Source of the DNA: Hofstenia miamia
Taxonomy: Eukaryota > Xenacoelomorpha > Acoela > Hofsteniidae
Length of the DNA: 64,000 nucleotides
Direction: 5' to 3'
Assembly (NCBI GenBank): GCA_900660155.1
Contig: CABFPE010000753.1
Coordinates: 175,798 to 239,797, forward strand
Of the stretch, positions 1 to 12,879 are shown piece by piece (positions within the stretch are counted from its first letter, which is position 1; each line of letters begins with the position of its first letter). The notes beneath the pieces are model-generated. The model saw only the letters and a program-made list of their open reading frames with translations. It made no database searches and had not been told where the DNA came from. The position numbers and the translations under genes were made by a program.

Positions 1-379
1 AACAGTAGCATCAATGAAACTGATGTTCACAGAAGTGTTCATGGAAACCGAATTTGGAGAGATGCTGAAACCATATAATCAGCTAGTGGTAGACGTAGAA
101 TGCATCACATTGAAATTAGAAGTGAACGACAATATCCAAATGAGAATGAGCAGGAGAGGCTTAACACAAATATTCTTGGAAACACTAAAAGAAATTAAAA
201 TGAATTATCCAGCCATGATTGGACTGGCAACAGTGCCAACAACGTAACAAGATTATAGAGAGATAGAGTGACAAATAAGAACTAAAATCCTCATATGCAC
301 CCCACTGTAGCATCATCCACATAAATCCAAAATAAGCTGCAAGAAACGTTGAGCAGAAGGATTAAGATCAAAGAAAAGG

Positions 380-1213
380 ATGATTAAAAATAGTGTAATC
401 AAATCAATTAGAATTATTTAAGATTTATTTGTATTATGCAACTAAGAAACAATATGTGTCAAAAATGAGATATTTGTATCTGTTGATAAAAATACTTTTT
501 GACTAAATGACGCTTTCATTATTTTCAGCCGCCATCTTGGCAGAAGTTTAAATTTGAATCGACAGGTACTTCTTTTGGAATTACTATAAATAGATTAAAA
601 ACTAGCATTTCTTTACTACATGTATTAAATTAATTAATTGTCTGCAAATGGTTGGATGACCAAAACCTAGGAAATATATTAATACTATTTTAGATCTAAA
701 TTGATTACCCATAAATGACCAATAAAGTGACTGTACATGTACTAAATTATAAATGTAGGTTAGGAAGTTGTTTGAACAAGATATATTTAAATAAGCCAAT
801 ATATTTTCAGTAATGGCTACATGTAATATTTAACAAGCAACTAGTAACAAGTCAGGTTGTGAACAGATAGAACACTTTCACAAAATAGAGTTAAGTCGAA
901 TTGTGTCAGGCCTTGAGTAACCACTGAGCTAAAGTAGGGTACACATAAACTGTATTGATTGAGCTGAGAAGTGGCACTAAACTAACAGATGGAATGGTGA
1001 AACTGGATGTGGAGATCCGCTTTGGGCAGATGCCCATTAAGAGATCACAACAGACACTACTGCATGGCTTTGTCACTTAAATAGTGAATGGTTAATTCCA
1101 GGTTACATAAGTTAATGGAAGCAACAGATCAAGCAGTATGTAACAAGTAAATCCTTACCTGCAATAACATGACTAACATTATACAGTAACAGTAGATAGA
1201 CAGTGATAATGCG
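380..1213 (+). repeat. LTR-like repeat, copy A
   Basis: This copy aligns to copy B in two blocks (A 380-600 with B 2150-2400, and A 615-1213 with B 2650-3278). It is followed by a TGG-starting putative primer-binding site at about 1213. The exact ends are uncertain. Confidence 0.5.
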
Positions 1214-2149
1214 TGGTAGAGGATATTACACCACCACAAACAGTATTGATCCCAATGGTACTCCTATGATGGAGGATACCAAAAAATGTAAAGATCGCCA
1301 AAACTTTCTTACATGAATACAAGACTTACATGAATGTGAAAAAGGATGCAAAAGCAATAGTCAAATGAGATTATTACAAAAAGACAAAAGAAATACTATT
1401 AAAAAATGATAACAAGGAAAGGGTATATGTTGAGGCAGTGATAACTCCTTATCAACTATATATGCAGGGAAGACTGATACATGAACAGCTGAAAGAACTG
1501 TGAGAGGAGATTGACAAATGAACAACAAAGGCGATCATGCTGTTTTCAGGAGTAAACAACATGGTGTGGTTGGACTTATGGGACAAAGAGTACCACTTTG
1601 ATGATGTCATGAAAAGAGTAGAGATAGTAACAATGATAAGATTAAATAAGAACTACCCAACAACAATAACAGAAGAGGAAGTGAGAGAAAACATAAGCTT
1701 CTTTCACAAGGACATGGAAAACACAAGGAGCCTCAGGAGAGTGTTCACATTCTTTTACCCAAACACAAAGGTATGCAAGGAAATGGCGCACACTAGTAGA
1801 GCAGATGCGCAGATGACATTAATGATAGCAATAAAAGGAATCCATCTATAACAGAAATTCTATGAGATCTTCTCAGAGAAAATGAATGAACTTAGAGAGA
1901 TAACACCAATATCAGAAAAAAATAAAGAAGCTAAATTCCTGTGATATCACAGCACAGTAACAACAGAGAGAGGGGTGGTACTAAAAATAACCAAACAACC
2001 ATAATTTGCGACAACAAGCTGGAGCAATCCCCAAGTGGATAATTAGAAAGGCAAACAAGTTAGTCCACAGAGAATGCGCAGCGCTAAAAATAACACAAGC
2101 TGAGGAGGGCATGTAGCATGATCAAAATCATAATGCTGGTAATGATGAG

Positions 2150-3278
2150 ATGATTAGTTGAAACTAAGATCAATTATGATTATTAATTAGAAAAACAATT
2201 TAAGTTAATTATCAGTTTATCTTTGTAAATGCAACCAAGTAATAACATAGCAAATTAGTACTTGTAGTCGAATTTTGACCAAACCAAGGGGGCGAATTTG
2301 TTCCATTATTTTTAGCCATTTTTGGCAGATGATACAAATTTGAATTTCAAATGACAGGTACTTTTTGAAAGTTAACTACAAATAGGCAAGAAATCATTTT
2401 GGAAATTGTTGAAGTAAATTCTTTGAAAATCCTATTTTTAGATTTTAGATCAGTTTGATTATTTATACAGAATGTCAAGCTAAATGGTAAATGCAGTAGT
2501 AGTGGTTTGGGAACACATTGGGAGCAACTTGAGGGTCATTGATCCAAACCATGAACCTGCANGATTCGAAGGGTCCTTGTGCCAGTCACGAAACCGCACC
2601 TATGTTACGGTTAGGAGTTTTTCGATTCTTGCCTAGTCTGACTATTGATCAATACATGTATGAAATAATCAATGCTTGAAATGACTGGATAGTCGACACT
2701 TAGGAATATATATATGTTCTTAAATGTAGGAGACTCGACTATAATTGACTTGATAAATGACCTTACATGTAATACTATTAAATGTAGGTGTAGGAAACTG
2801 CAATCTTATTACTTAAATCATTAAGCCGATAGTTTTACGGTAATGGCTATTCTAATATTTTGTAAATGCAGTTAGTGTCAATGCCCGGTTGCTTTACTAA
2901 ATCAAAACAACAAACACTTTACAACTTTGAGTTTAAGTCAGTTACAACTTTACTTGAGTGCATGCACCGAGCTAACGTAAGGTACACATAATTAGTTCCA
3001 GTTGAGCTGAGGTGGTGCCGTGGACTCAATCATTGGTTAAGAAGGAGAGGAGCTGTCTTGTGGAGATCAGCTTCGGGCAGGAGCCCATGGAAGAACCGAA
3101 GAGGAAACGTCATACTGCTCTGTCACCTAAACAGTGATGGTTAATACTCAATTATTTAATTAACATAACTAGTTAATAAGAGAGGAAGGACTGATGGTTC
3201 AACAACTTGGTAACACCTCACCCGCAATTTACTGAGGATTCATTATTAGTAATTAGACATGGCGTAATAAGCTAGGTG
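2150..3278 (+). repeat. LTR-like repeat, copy B, with an insert
   Basis: This copy matches copy A but carries about 200 extra bases around 2440-2640, including a single ambiguous base near 2563. The 2650-3278 part is the best conserved. Confidence 0.5.
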
Positions 3279-3299
3279 GTCCATTTAGCTGGCTATTGA

Positions 3300-3928
3300 T
3301 TTGATCATTTACATGTAACTAATAATTAACATCGGCAAAAGGCTGGATAGCCTACTGTAAGTTATATATATTTTATCTGATAGACTTAGGGGACCCATAA
3401 TAGACCGATAAAGAGACTGAGCATGTATTATGTTATTTAAATGTAAGGTAGGAAGCTGCGAGTTGTTATGTAACTTAATTGTATTACTTATCTAAAGCCA
3501 ATAGTTTTTCGGTAATGGCTGAAGTAGTAATTATCAAGCAGCTAGTGACATTGCAAGGTTGTGAAGTGAATTACATACACAATACAAATTGAGTTTAAGT
3601 CAGTTACAATTAGCATTGAGAACTACACTGAGTTAGGATAGGGAACACATAAGAACTTTGTTGAGTTGAGGTTCAGAGCTACTTAATTCAGCAATGGAAA
3701 CACAAGTGAGGTGATGCAGAGATCAGAGTTGGCCAGAGGCCACATACACACCAATCACAGAGTAGAGCTATGATGGCGGAGTACCTAAACAGTATTCAGT
3801 TATTTCAGTTAAGTGAAGATTAACAGGAATGCATACAATAAATAGCTAATATGCGTACATCCCTACCCATGTAGAATAAGGAACAATAACTTGAAAGAAT
3901 CATTTAACCTATGTTAATGCTTGGTAGT
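3300..3928 (+). repeat. LTR-like repeat, copy C, 5' shortened
   Basis: This copy matches the last ~600 bp of copies A and B and lies directly after copy B. The shared TGGTAG..ACA sequence at about 3921-3936 marks its end. After that the sequence changes to the virus-like fossil. Confidence 0.5.
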
Positions 3929-3929
3929 G

Positions 3930-6430
3930 GATGCTACAATAGGTCCTGTATTTCATGAAAAATATTTTCACAAACATTACATAATAATTCATTATGATGA
4001 ATATAGAAAACTAGTAAATCTTGAAGATGAAGTCAGTAAGCAGGAAAAAAAGATTTTACAACAAAAACGTGACTACATTAACCAAAAAAATGAAGTTCAG
4101 TACAACTTAAAAGAAACATACAAACCTATTACAAAAACTATTTCAGATCAAGGATCTGTTATTAAAGAAAGTTTAGAAAATCAACAAGATGCTTTAGGAA
4201 AATTGGGGAGTGAATGTGAAAACTTTTATTCATCCCAACCTGCGCCTATATATTATAAACTAGTGTCTGAAGATGAAAGTAGTGTTGGGGAACATTCAAA
4301 AACAAGTCATAGAGTTAAATATATTCCAAATTATATGACACAACACTATCAAATTCCACAAATTACAGAACTTAGTCATCTAACAATGTCTGATGAAGAA
4401 CTTGATAGTGTGTCAGTGAGAAACATCAGTTTTCCTAGTTTACGTGTACATGCATAAGTAATATATTTACAAGTAGTATTCATCAGTCTTGATCATTGAT
4501 CTCGCTGCATAGGCTACTGGTCTGTTTTCCTGGATTAGGCATGCTCCAATAGCTGACTTTGGTAAGGCTACAGGGAGTGCATTTTTAAAAATGCAAAATT
4601 AGAAAATTATAAATGTTCATGATGGTGAACAGGAAAAGGATACTATTAACAAACAACAAATGGAAGATCATGTTGAAAAAAAACTTGCAAACAATGAAAA
4701 CAAGATTTTGCAAATTATTAAGCAATCCAATGCTCAATTATGTAGTGTTGAGTCAATACATAATTTCTATTCAAAGTTACAAGACAATTACCAAAAGAAT
4801 ATTCAAATATTTGAAAGAACTGAAGGTGGAAAAACATTTGCAGAGAATTATGAACATGGTTTTAAAAAGGCTCATGCAATATTGCAATTCTCTGAAAAAG
4901 TATGGTTATTTGGTTTGATAAAAAATTTGGAAACTACTGGAGCTGCTTATAAAAAAAAGCCATGAGCAAGCTTTAGATTTTGACAGCATTTCAATAGAAA
5001 ATGGTTATATTTATGTTAGAGATAAACATAGTTTCATTTCAATTTCATGAATTTGCATCTTATTACAAAATCATTATAATATGCTACATTTAAAAAATTA
5101 TGTATACTATATGATAATTAATACTTTTGTACATTTTATAAAAAAGTTTTTAGAACTGGTGGGAATTTGTCTAGAACTTGTCTTTATTTACATTACCAAA
5201 AGAAGTATGGCCTCCAAAAACAATAAGATTTGCAGTAATTTCTGAAAAAACAAAAGATGTTTATATCCAAATTACTGGTGTATTGTTTGTACGCAGTTTA
5301 GTACTAGAAGAAACATTTATTGCCTTAAATAATATATATTTTGACACCACTGATTTGTTTTGAAATGATATTGAATTAAATACTGATGACAGTGATAATA
5401 TTAAAGGAATGGAATTTGATACTGAATTTAAAAACACTTATGATTCTGATTTATAACATTGTCAATATAAGGTTATTGGTACACAAGTATTCTTTAGAGG
5501 AATATGCCAAAGGAGTAAGCACAACTTGCAAAATCATGCAAATATAATTAAAATTAATCAAGAACTTGCATATAGTTTAGAATATAATAAATTAATATTT
5601 GGACTAGCTACATCAAATGGTATAATTTGATGTGATATTTCACATCAGAATGGTGCATTTTGGATGTTTGCAATTGACACAGGGCCTACGAAATGGATTA
5701 GTTTGCAAAATTTGACATATTTCCTTCCTAAAACAAATTTTTGAAATTAATTTTTTCTAATCTCTTATATAGAAATGAGTAAAAGAGTTCAAATTTTAAG
5801 TGAACCAATTATACTGAAAACAGGTAATAATACCAAGAGAGGAGAAAATGAAAAACCTTATGGAGTGAAATCAATGGGTTGTTTTAATAAAACAAGGAAA
5901 TGTGAATTAACCAGTCCAAAAGAAGTTATAAAATATATAATACATAACATTAAAATACAAAAATTTAATTATCCTAAGTTAAATCCTGTGATTCTCAAGT
6001 CTTGTTTAGCTTACCAATACCTTTATATGGCAAAGTTTGAGAAGAACATTTCTATAAGTGATATATTAGATAAATTTAACCAGGAAATTGGTTTTATTGG
6101 TCCAGGAGAAGGATGTTTAACAAACCTATTTGAATATTTATTTGGAATTATTCAATGTTGTCATACACATTCAATCCTTCACGACAGTTATGGTAGATTT
6201 TAAAATGAATATGGATTGGGTAGGGGCTATTATTATGCTATTAAAAATACTTGAAATTCTTAAAGAAAAACCCTTTTTAGGATATCTGACAGGTTTTATG
6301 TCTTACTTAAGAAATAGTAGAAGCATTGTATTTCAAATAAAAATTCTGAACAACAAGCTGCTTAAAAAAACATTGGGAATGTCCGGAAAAGGTAGATTTT
6401 ATAAAAAATGCAAAAAATTGCTCTAAAACA
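3930..6430 (+). mobile_element. Broken virus-like element fossil (structural-protein-like frames)
   Basis: Open stretches on the plus strand at about 3921-4400, 4605-4965, 5178-5640 and 5775-6200 have similar codon use and read as separate parts of a virus-like structural block. The first is charged and coiled-coil-like (EVSKQEKKILQQKRDY). The third begins LPKEVWPPKTIRFAVISEKT, a pattern like the 'LPxGxRPxKxIxFxV' repeat of viral and phage fibre-type proteins. The fourth (SMGCFNKTRK, YIIHNIKIQ, EKNISISDILDKFNQEIGF) resembles uncharacterised proteins that I associate with Polinton-like or other virus-derived elements of invertebrates. It is a broken fossil with several interruptions and an inserted gypsy piece. 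No polymerase, integrase or packaging ATPase was seen, so family placement is tentative. Confidence 0.4.
4401..4590 (-). repeat. Ty3/gypsy pol fragment inside the virus-like fossil
   Basis: This stretch is nearly the same as 9064-9270 of the gypsy fossil, apart from about 17 bp present only in the latter and a few substitutions. Read on the minus strand it covers the RNase H region. It separates the first and second open stretches of the virus-like fossil, so it is an insertion of one element's sequence into another, or the product of a recombination. Confidence 0.75.
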
Positions 6431-8129
6431 TATAGGTACATAGTTAAAAACAGGTATAATTGTATAATTTAAAATATGGGCATGGCTGCAGTTTTTTTAC
6501 CCCTGGCTGTAAAATCTTGAATTTCTAAAAAACGCCTTTTTTCTTATCAAAATCAATAGAATAGGTAAAAAGTTATTAAAAAATGATCATTTTTAGAAAA
6601 CTTCATATATACAACTGGTGTATTCATTACTACTTATATATATGTGTATATATATAGATTATAAATAGATAGATAAATAAAATGTACAGTAAATAACAGG
6701 TACATTTGAAAAGCACCAATCTCATGAACTCCCTGACCAAGCATTCATTCCAGGTTGCAGTGTAAATATAATGTGTAATGATTATTATTGCCAATACAAC
6801 ATTCTTCCCTTCAACTTTTGAGTCAAGTGAATTTTTGACAAGAATCAATAGGGCCTCCAAAAAACTGGGGTGGTTTTTTTTACGCTGGGGTAGTCCTATC
6901 CTGTACTCACTGCTTGGACTGGTATATTCTTGAGCTTCATCCTCAATCTTTACAGTTTTCTTCTTGTTCTACTGTAGGAATTAGTGTAGAATCAGAGAAT
7001 GCTGTTTAGAGTAAAACTGCACATTTGGTTATCTAACCCCAACAGATGGGTACTCCCTAGCTTTAGAAATAAACAAAATCAACATAATCCAACTCTGATT
7101 CTAGCAAAACAAATGATCAGTATTTAAACATAACTAGCATTCTTTAGGTTTCTTTAGATTCCAAGGAGAGTTGCATTCACCAATTCCACATGGCATCACG
7201 CCAAATATCCATCACAACCTAAGTGTTCCCTAGTTGAAAACAAATGGTGTTGCTCTATGTGTTTTACTTTGTATTATCTATCTCAATAAAGTTTATTATC
7301 CCTAGAACTACATATAAATAATAAACAATATAAATAGCATGTAGTTACCATGCACTTCTGCAGGCTAACAGACATGATTTAACCTCAGTGTAATGTTTTA
7401 TGTGCAATTGTATGAATGAATTAAAGTGAGCAAGTTTTTATCCACTAACCATATACCTATATGTAGACTAATGCGACCACAATTCAGGGTGAATGGAAGA
7501 AGTCACTAATAGTGGCTCCTCATTCCTTCGCAATTCCAAATTGTCATCAGAGCCTATCTAGTTATTATCATTGTGAATAACATTAAATACATCCAAAATG
7601 AGAGAGAAAAGATACCACTAGCATTGAGCTAAACTAAATGATTGTAACAGAGCAAGTAACAGCCTGCCCTAGGATTTTATACAAACAGTTTTTCCTGCAA
7701 TTTGCTTAAAAATTCCCCTCATGATCAAACTTAAATTAAGCAACGTCATATTCAAATTGAGGGGACAATCAAATACTGCACTAATAAGTTGCATGGCTAT
7801 TCTCCAAAATGGGGACAAACACAAAATATATCAAATTAACCAAAGTAAGCTAAAATAAATCAAAGAATCTATTTACAAACAAATAATAAAATATATATGA
7901 ACTGCTATATATTAATATTATATTAAGATAAGGTGATGTGATATTGGTGGTAACCAAGGTGACTTTTCCTAATAGTCACTACTGGTTACCTTGGTTATAA
8001 ACACCAAGGCTCTATTTGCTTAATTAGGACCCTAGGCTTTTGCTAATTGTTGCTACTGGCCTACTAGATTCAACCAATTAAACGTAGAAACCCCGTTTGT
8101 TCTCTGAGTGACATTACAATAGGTGGCAC
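6431..8129. other. Non-coding, AT-rich; possible gypsy LTR region with a hairpin
   Basis: No convincing gene was seen. An imperfect hairpin lies at 7949-7990 (GGTAACCAAGGTGACT pairing with AGTCACTACTGGTTACC). On the minus strand this stretch follows the gypsy pol remnant, so part of it, for example below about 8116 where TGTAATG occurs on the minus strand, may be its LTR. No second LTR copy was found to prove this. Confidence 0.3.
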
Positions 8130-9880
8130 TCTTTGAAATTTCAGGATGGCTTCCGAAATGAATCAATTTCCGTCGAATAATGCTATTATTTGTCTGCATC
8201 ATGTAAAACCTGGGAGTTATAGCTTTCCCAATTATTGTTCCATTTGCATTGCCTATGATACAACACCAACCCTTGCTCCTGGATCTTGTTCTTGTAATTT
8301 ATGTGTTTGTCAATTGTAAGACTTTTCTTGTGATAATCTATATTTTCTTTTGTTTCTTTTAAATTCATTTTGTGAAAGTACTCTTGATATCAGTGCACTC
8401 CTTGTCATAAGTATATTTGAACGTAGGGGCCAGCTAAAGTATAATTGAGATGGCAAATGATGCACAGAAAGATAAAGGCATGTTGCTGTATTCCATCAAT
8501 GCCATTCTGTACTCACGATTTTTCTTGAAAATCTTTTTGAATGCCTTAACTTCTCATTTAGCTAGTCCATTGAATTGTGGATAATGAGGACTACTGTATG
8601 ATACAATGATACCTAGACCATGTGCAAAAGTCCTAAATTCAGCAGAGCCAAACTTTGGGCCCCTGAGGGGTTGTTGTGTGAGAAGATGACTTAATTTTGC
8701 AAGTACTACACTTGCACTTTTTTCATATATCTGATAACCTTGCAGATATCTGGAGTAATAGCAACACATCTAAGAAATGCATTATGTTGAACTTCTGCAA
8801 TATCCTTTGCAATTTTATAAAAGTGAAAGATGTTGTCCTTGATGTGCAGCTTGTGTTTAATTTTCTTCAAGTACTTCTGTTCACGTGAGGTAAGAAGTTT
8901 TCAATTAGGCCATATTATTCTAATATACCTTATCACATTACTTTAATTGTAATCATTTGAAAACTCTTTGTGAATTAACTTAAGATTAAGATTTCCAGAT
9001 ATATTAATGGAATGTACTGTTATCTGCAATTTTTTATCAAGACCACTTGGTGGCAGTTTGAATCTTGATAGTGTGTCAGCTAGAAACATCAGTTTTCCTA
9101 GTTTACGTGTACTTGCATAAGTAATACCTAACAAAACCTTTTATATTTACGAGTAGTATTCATCAGTCTTGATCATTGATCTCGCTGCATAGGCTACTGG
9201 TCTGTTTTCCTGGATTAGGCATGCTCCAATAGCTGACTTTGGTAAGGCTACAGGGAGTGCATTTTTAAAATGCCTTAGAACTGGATCTGACGTTAGATTT
9301 TCAATCAAGTGATTAATAGCACTTCTTGTTGTTGATCTTATGAAAAATCTGAACATTTCTTTAACAAGTGTTTTAATGGAGTAGTTGTTTCTGCGAAATT
9401 TGGAATAAATTCGGATAGATAGTTGGTCATACCCAGAAGTCTTTCTAGAGATTGCTTTTCACTTGGTTTTGCATACTTCTTGATCACTTCAACCTTTGCT
9501 TGGTCACGATGAAACCCGCAATCACTGATAAGAAATCACATGTACTTAACTGTACTTTTCATTAACTGGATTTTCCATTTATTTAATTTGATTTTTCTTT
9601 TCAATGCGTGGTTTAATACTGCTTTTAGTGTTTCGACATGCTCCTCTTTCATAGCAGTTGCATTACAAATGGCGTCATGTATAGCTATGACATTCTCAAT
9701 ATTTCGGAATATTTTATTGATTATACTTTGCTTGGGTGCATATTTATCAGTTTTCCACGCTTTTGGTGACATTACAAAGGAACCTTCAGGTGAGTCATAG
9801 AATCCCTAATCAGTATGACATCTTCCTCAATTTTTTTGAAAACTTTCCAGTACGCTGTTTTCATAGTGGGGTCAACAGAA
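8130..9880 (-). mobile_element. Broken Ty3/gypsy retrotransposon pol fossil
   Basis: The minus strand carries, in the right order, remnants of Ty3/gypsy pol. Reverse transcriptase thumb-type sequence (KRKIKLNKWKIQLMKSTVKY) lies at 9536-9772. The RT/RNase H junction (DPVLRHFKNALPVALPKSAI, ENRPVAYAARSM) lies at 9147-9356, and the RNase H tail ending LADTLSRF at 8943-9134. The integrase core (FGSAEFRTFAHG, SSPHYPQFNGLAK) lies at 8554-8690, and an integrase C-terminal stretch at 8186-8368. The element is broken, with several interruptions and no gag seen. A close relative of its RNase H part sits at 4401-4590, so the lineage was active more than once here. Confidence 0.85.
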
Positions 9881-9889
9881 CATTGTAAA

Positions 9890-10557
9890 TTAGAAAAACA
9901 AAAATTATTTTAACATGAAGCTAAAGATTGTCTACATTTTGATATAAAACACTAGTCTATAAGGTGAAAACTTGGAGAGTAATAGGGTTCCGAAATGCGT
10001 CAGTTAATATAGTCGAAAGTTTATTGAATGTTATTATAAAAAATGACAATTTATATTAGCCAATGCAATGGAATGAGAATAGATAAATTTAAAAAATAAA
10101 AAGTAGTTTTACATGGAGCTAGAGATTNGCTAAGGAATCGGATAAGAATTGGCCAAGTAATGGCCATCTAAAGATGTATATAGTAGAATCGAAGCAGTTA
10201 TAAAGCAGATGTAAGTATTCTTGGAAAAACCATGACTAAGAAACTACAAGTATTAATAATACACCCGCATATTTTTGNTGATATAGTCGAAAACCGCTAT
10301 AATTAAAGTTGTAATAAATTAATAACAGAAGGGAATGGTAATTATAAATAAAATGGAAACATGGGGATATAGAACTAAAGGAGATCTAGAGAATGGTGAA
10401 AAGAGCTAAGGAATCGGATAAGAATTGGTAGAGTAATGGCCATCTAAAGATGTATATAGTAGAATTGGAACAGTTATAAAGCAGATGTAAGTATTCTTGG
10501 AAAAACCATGACTAAGAAACTACAAGTATTAATAATACACCCGCATATTTTTGTTGA
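9890..10557. repeat. Tandem repeat, unit about 276 bp (two clear units plus a degenerate one)
   Basis: A block starting GCTAAGGAATCGGATAAGAA and ending CCCGCATATTTTTGTTGA occurs at 10129-10281 and 10405-10557 with only a few differences. The spacers between blocks both begin ATATAGTCGAAA, so the full period is about 276 bp. A weaker related unit precedes them from about 9890. Single ambiguous bases at 10128 and 10278 lie at or near unit borders. Confidence 0.8.
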
Positions 10558-12265
10558 GTAGAAGCATGCAACACTTGTAAGATGCTCAAAAATTCAAAGA
10601 TGATCGTTTTAATATAATACTAATCTTTTTCAACTAACTTAAAAAGTCATAAAGTTTCGACATAATAATCTAAACGGCACTCCTTTTATTTAAGCTAAAA
10701 TCCTTGTGGGGTGCAAAATGCAACCTCAAATGACGACAAACTGTTAAAAGATGCTAACTAATTATAATATAATACTAGGGAAATGAAATCTGACCTCCTT
10801 TTTCGCTTCAATTTAATGATTTCCCAAAAAGGAAATTGCCTATTTCGTATGGGTGGGATACGTTATTGTGTACTTATTTGTTGTCATGTCAGTGCAAAAA
10901 AATCCCACAATGACTGAATTGGTACATGTATGCCCTCAAATGAATGCTCACATGTAATGCGCAAAGCAGAATAGACTGGACACGTCAAAATCAGAGTAAT
11001 AACATCATGCTTAACTGCAAGATATTATTAAGCCATATATACTTTCATAATTCAATTCAGTAATCAAAATTAAACATCAAATAAAAAGGTTGGGTTAGTT
11101 TGTCAGAAAAATCCGTTTAGAAATATCAGATGAATAGAAATAGCCAGAAAGCAAAAGCGAATCTAATACAATGATAAATTTGAAATACGATAGAAGCAAT
11201 TGTGAACTCGCATCAACATTTCAATTTTTTCCGATCAGCATCAGCGAAGGTCCCTATGTCAAACCTTGGAACGCTTCGGTTAGGCTTGGTGGTATTTTCA
11301 AATACGATAATTTGACTAAATTCATCTGTATGTATTCAAAAACAATTGAATTTAAAACAATGTGAAATTCTAACTGACATTGTACATATGCATACAAACA
11401 CGACTATGCCACTTTTATTGGATTGCTTAGCTTGTAGATATATCAATTAGCTTCAATACAAACGGGATCATTTTTTAGAAGAACTTCCCTAGTCAATTAT
11501 TTTTGTGGAATCCATCAAATATCTGAGACTAATTGGAATTTCCTAGCACATTATTTTTGTGGATTCGAAAAAAATTTTTTAAGAATATTTAATTTCAATA
11601 ACAAATTAAATTTTGTGAATTTCACAAATTCCAGAAACAAATTTAATTTTAACAGTTGATAATTTCTGTGGATTCCACAAAAAAGCGATTTATCAAAAAC
11701 ATTGAAACTGATAGAAAAGCACAATATATAATATAAGTTTTCCAAAATTTAGAGAACAGTGGTTGTAATTTAATTTTCTTACAAAAAATAGTGTAGCGTG
11801 TTTTTTTTAAATTATATTTGTACAAACAAGAATCAAAGACTGAAATTGGCTGAAAATTTAGACCCAAACCCAGGCAAATCTGGATCTACTTTATATCTGG
11901 ATATGCGTATATTATAATATATTTTTTCATATTTTCAATATTATAGATATAAATTCATAACTATCAAGAGAGCTGAATTTAAATATAAACCTCTTATTAA
12001 GAAATATTCTAAAATAGACTAGTGAATTTAGAAAGAAGTTAGTATTACTTAGCATAATAATTTGTTGTGATCGTTTTAATTACTAAATTATCTTTTTATT
12101 AGTAGCTCTAAGGAAATAGTGTTTGGAATATTAGCTAATAATCTGTAAGATAAATTCCTAAATTTCAGATAATTACATGAGTTTGCACTGCATCGCAAAC
12201 TGTGATGAAAGAAAACATTCTCGTCTTAAATGACTTTGATAAATTTGAATGCAAGCAATCTATAC

Positions 12266-12268
<3 letters not shown>
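10558..12268. other. Non-coding AT-rich stretch
   Basis: No gene was seen. Around 11495-11690 a TTTGTGGATTC-like motif recurs four times, twice as a short palindrome (TTTGTGAATTTCACAAA and TGTGGATTCCACA). Confidence 0.5.
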
Positions 12269-12307
<39 letters not shown>

Positions 12308-12311
12308 TATA
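12269..12311. repeat. (TA)n microsatellite
   Basis: About 43 bp of almost pure alternating TA. It lies at the left border of a dispersed repeat copy. Confidence 0.95.
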
Positions 12312-12590
12312 ATGTACGATTTGTGTATCGTTATTTAGAATAATTCTCAAACGCAGTACCCATGTTTACAATTTATATATATATATGTATCAAATTTGAA
12401 CAAATAGATTGTACATTTAAAATGCTTAAAGAGAGAAGTTTGACGAAGCTTGACATGATGTTTATACGCAATGGCCCCTAAGTTCTGATGAACTTTTCAT
12501 GTTTTTAATTCAACCCAAAGTTGGGCCAAAATATGACCCAAATTTGACCCAACCAAACATTCACTGCTACAATATATATATATATATAGA
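12312..12590. repeat. Dispersed repeat, copy 1 (related to 15425-15600)
   Basis: It shares GTTATTTAGAATAATTCTCA, CAAACGCAGTACCC, a 'ggccccnaanttctgatga' block and AAATTTGACCCAAC with 15425-15600. An internal inverted motif (CCCAAAGTTGGG, then TTTGACCCAA) and flanking TA tracts suggest a non-autonomous element, but no clean terminal repeats or target duplication were found. Confidence 0.6.
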
Positions 12591-12879
12591 AATGCGAGTG
12601 TCTGCACACATGCATTACTAAGCGACTTGATAATTTTTCTGTCTTTGACGAAAATAAAATATGACGTCATGATGCATAACATTACATAACCAAATGCATT
12701 TTTGTGAAAATTTATGGTATTTTCAATAATTCATAAACTTCCCTAACTAGTAGAACCAAGTAAGCACCGAAAAAAACAAATTAGATGGCATTCAGAAACA
12801 AAAGTGCGATAAAAAATATTCGATTAAAGGAATCCATTTTTTAGAGAAATACGAAAATCCATAGGAGTAAAAATTAATG
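12591..12879. other. Non-coding AT-rich stretch
   Basis: Short unique AT-rich stretch with no gene or repeat seen. Confidence 0.4.

Larger units (their letters stand above)
1..3930 (+). mobile_element. Broken LTR-type retroelement fossil with three LTR-like repeats
   Basis: Three diverged direct copies of a core of about 600 bp occur at roughly 615-1213, 2650-3278 and 3310-3928. They share blocks such as 'taatggct' followed by a GAGTTAAGTC-like stretch, a GAGCTGAG block and a 'ggtacacataa' block. Copies A and C are followed by TGGTAGAGGATATTACA / TGGTAGTGGATGCTACA, which could be a primer-binding site because it starts TGG. Between copies A and B lies an A-rich coding remnant (1250-2100, longest open stretch 1537-1851), and a similar remnant ends before copy A (14-247). 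These could be gag-type pieces, but I do not recognise the family. The element is broken with many interruptions and looks old because its repeats differ strongly. No reverse transcriptase was seen, so the LTR assignment is inference. Confidence 0.5.

Noticed and set aside
9540-9800. Plus-strand 86-codon ORF
   Set aside because: Antisense of the gypsy reverse transcriptase remnant.
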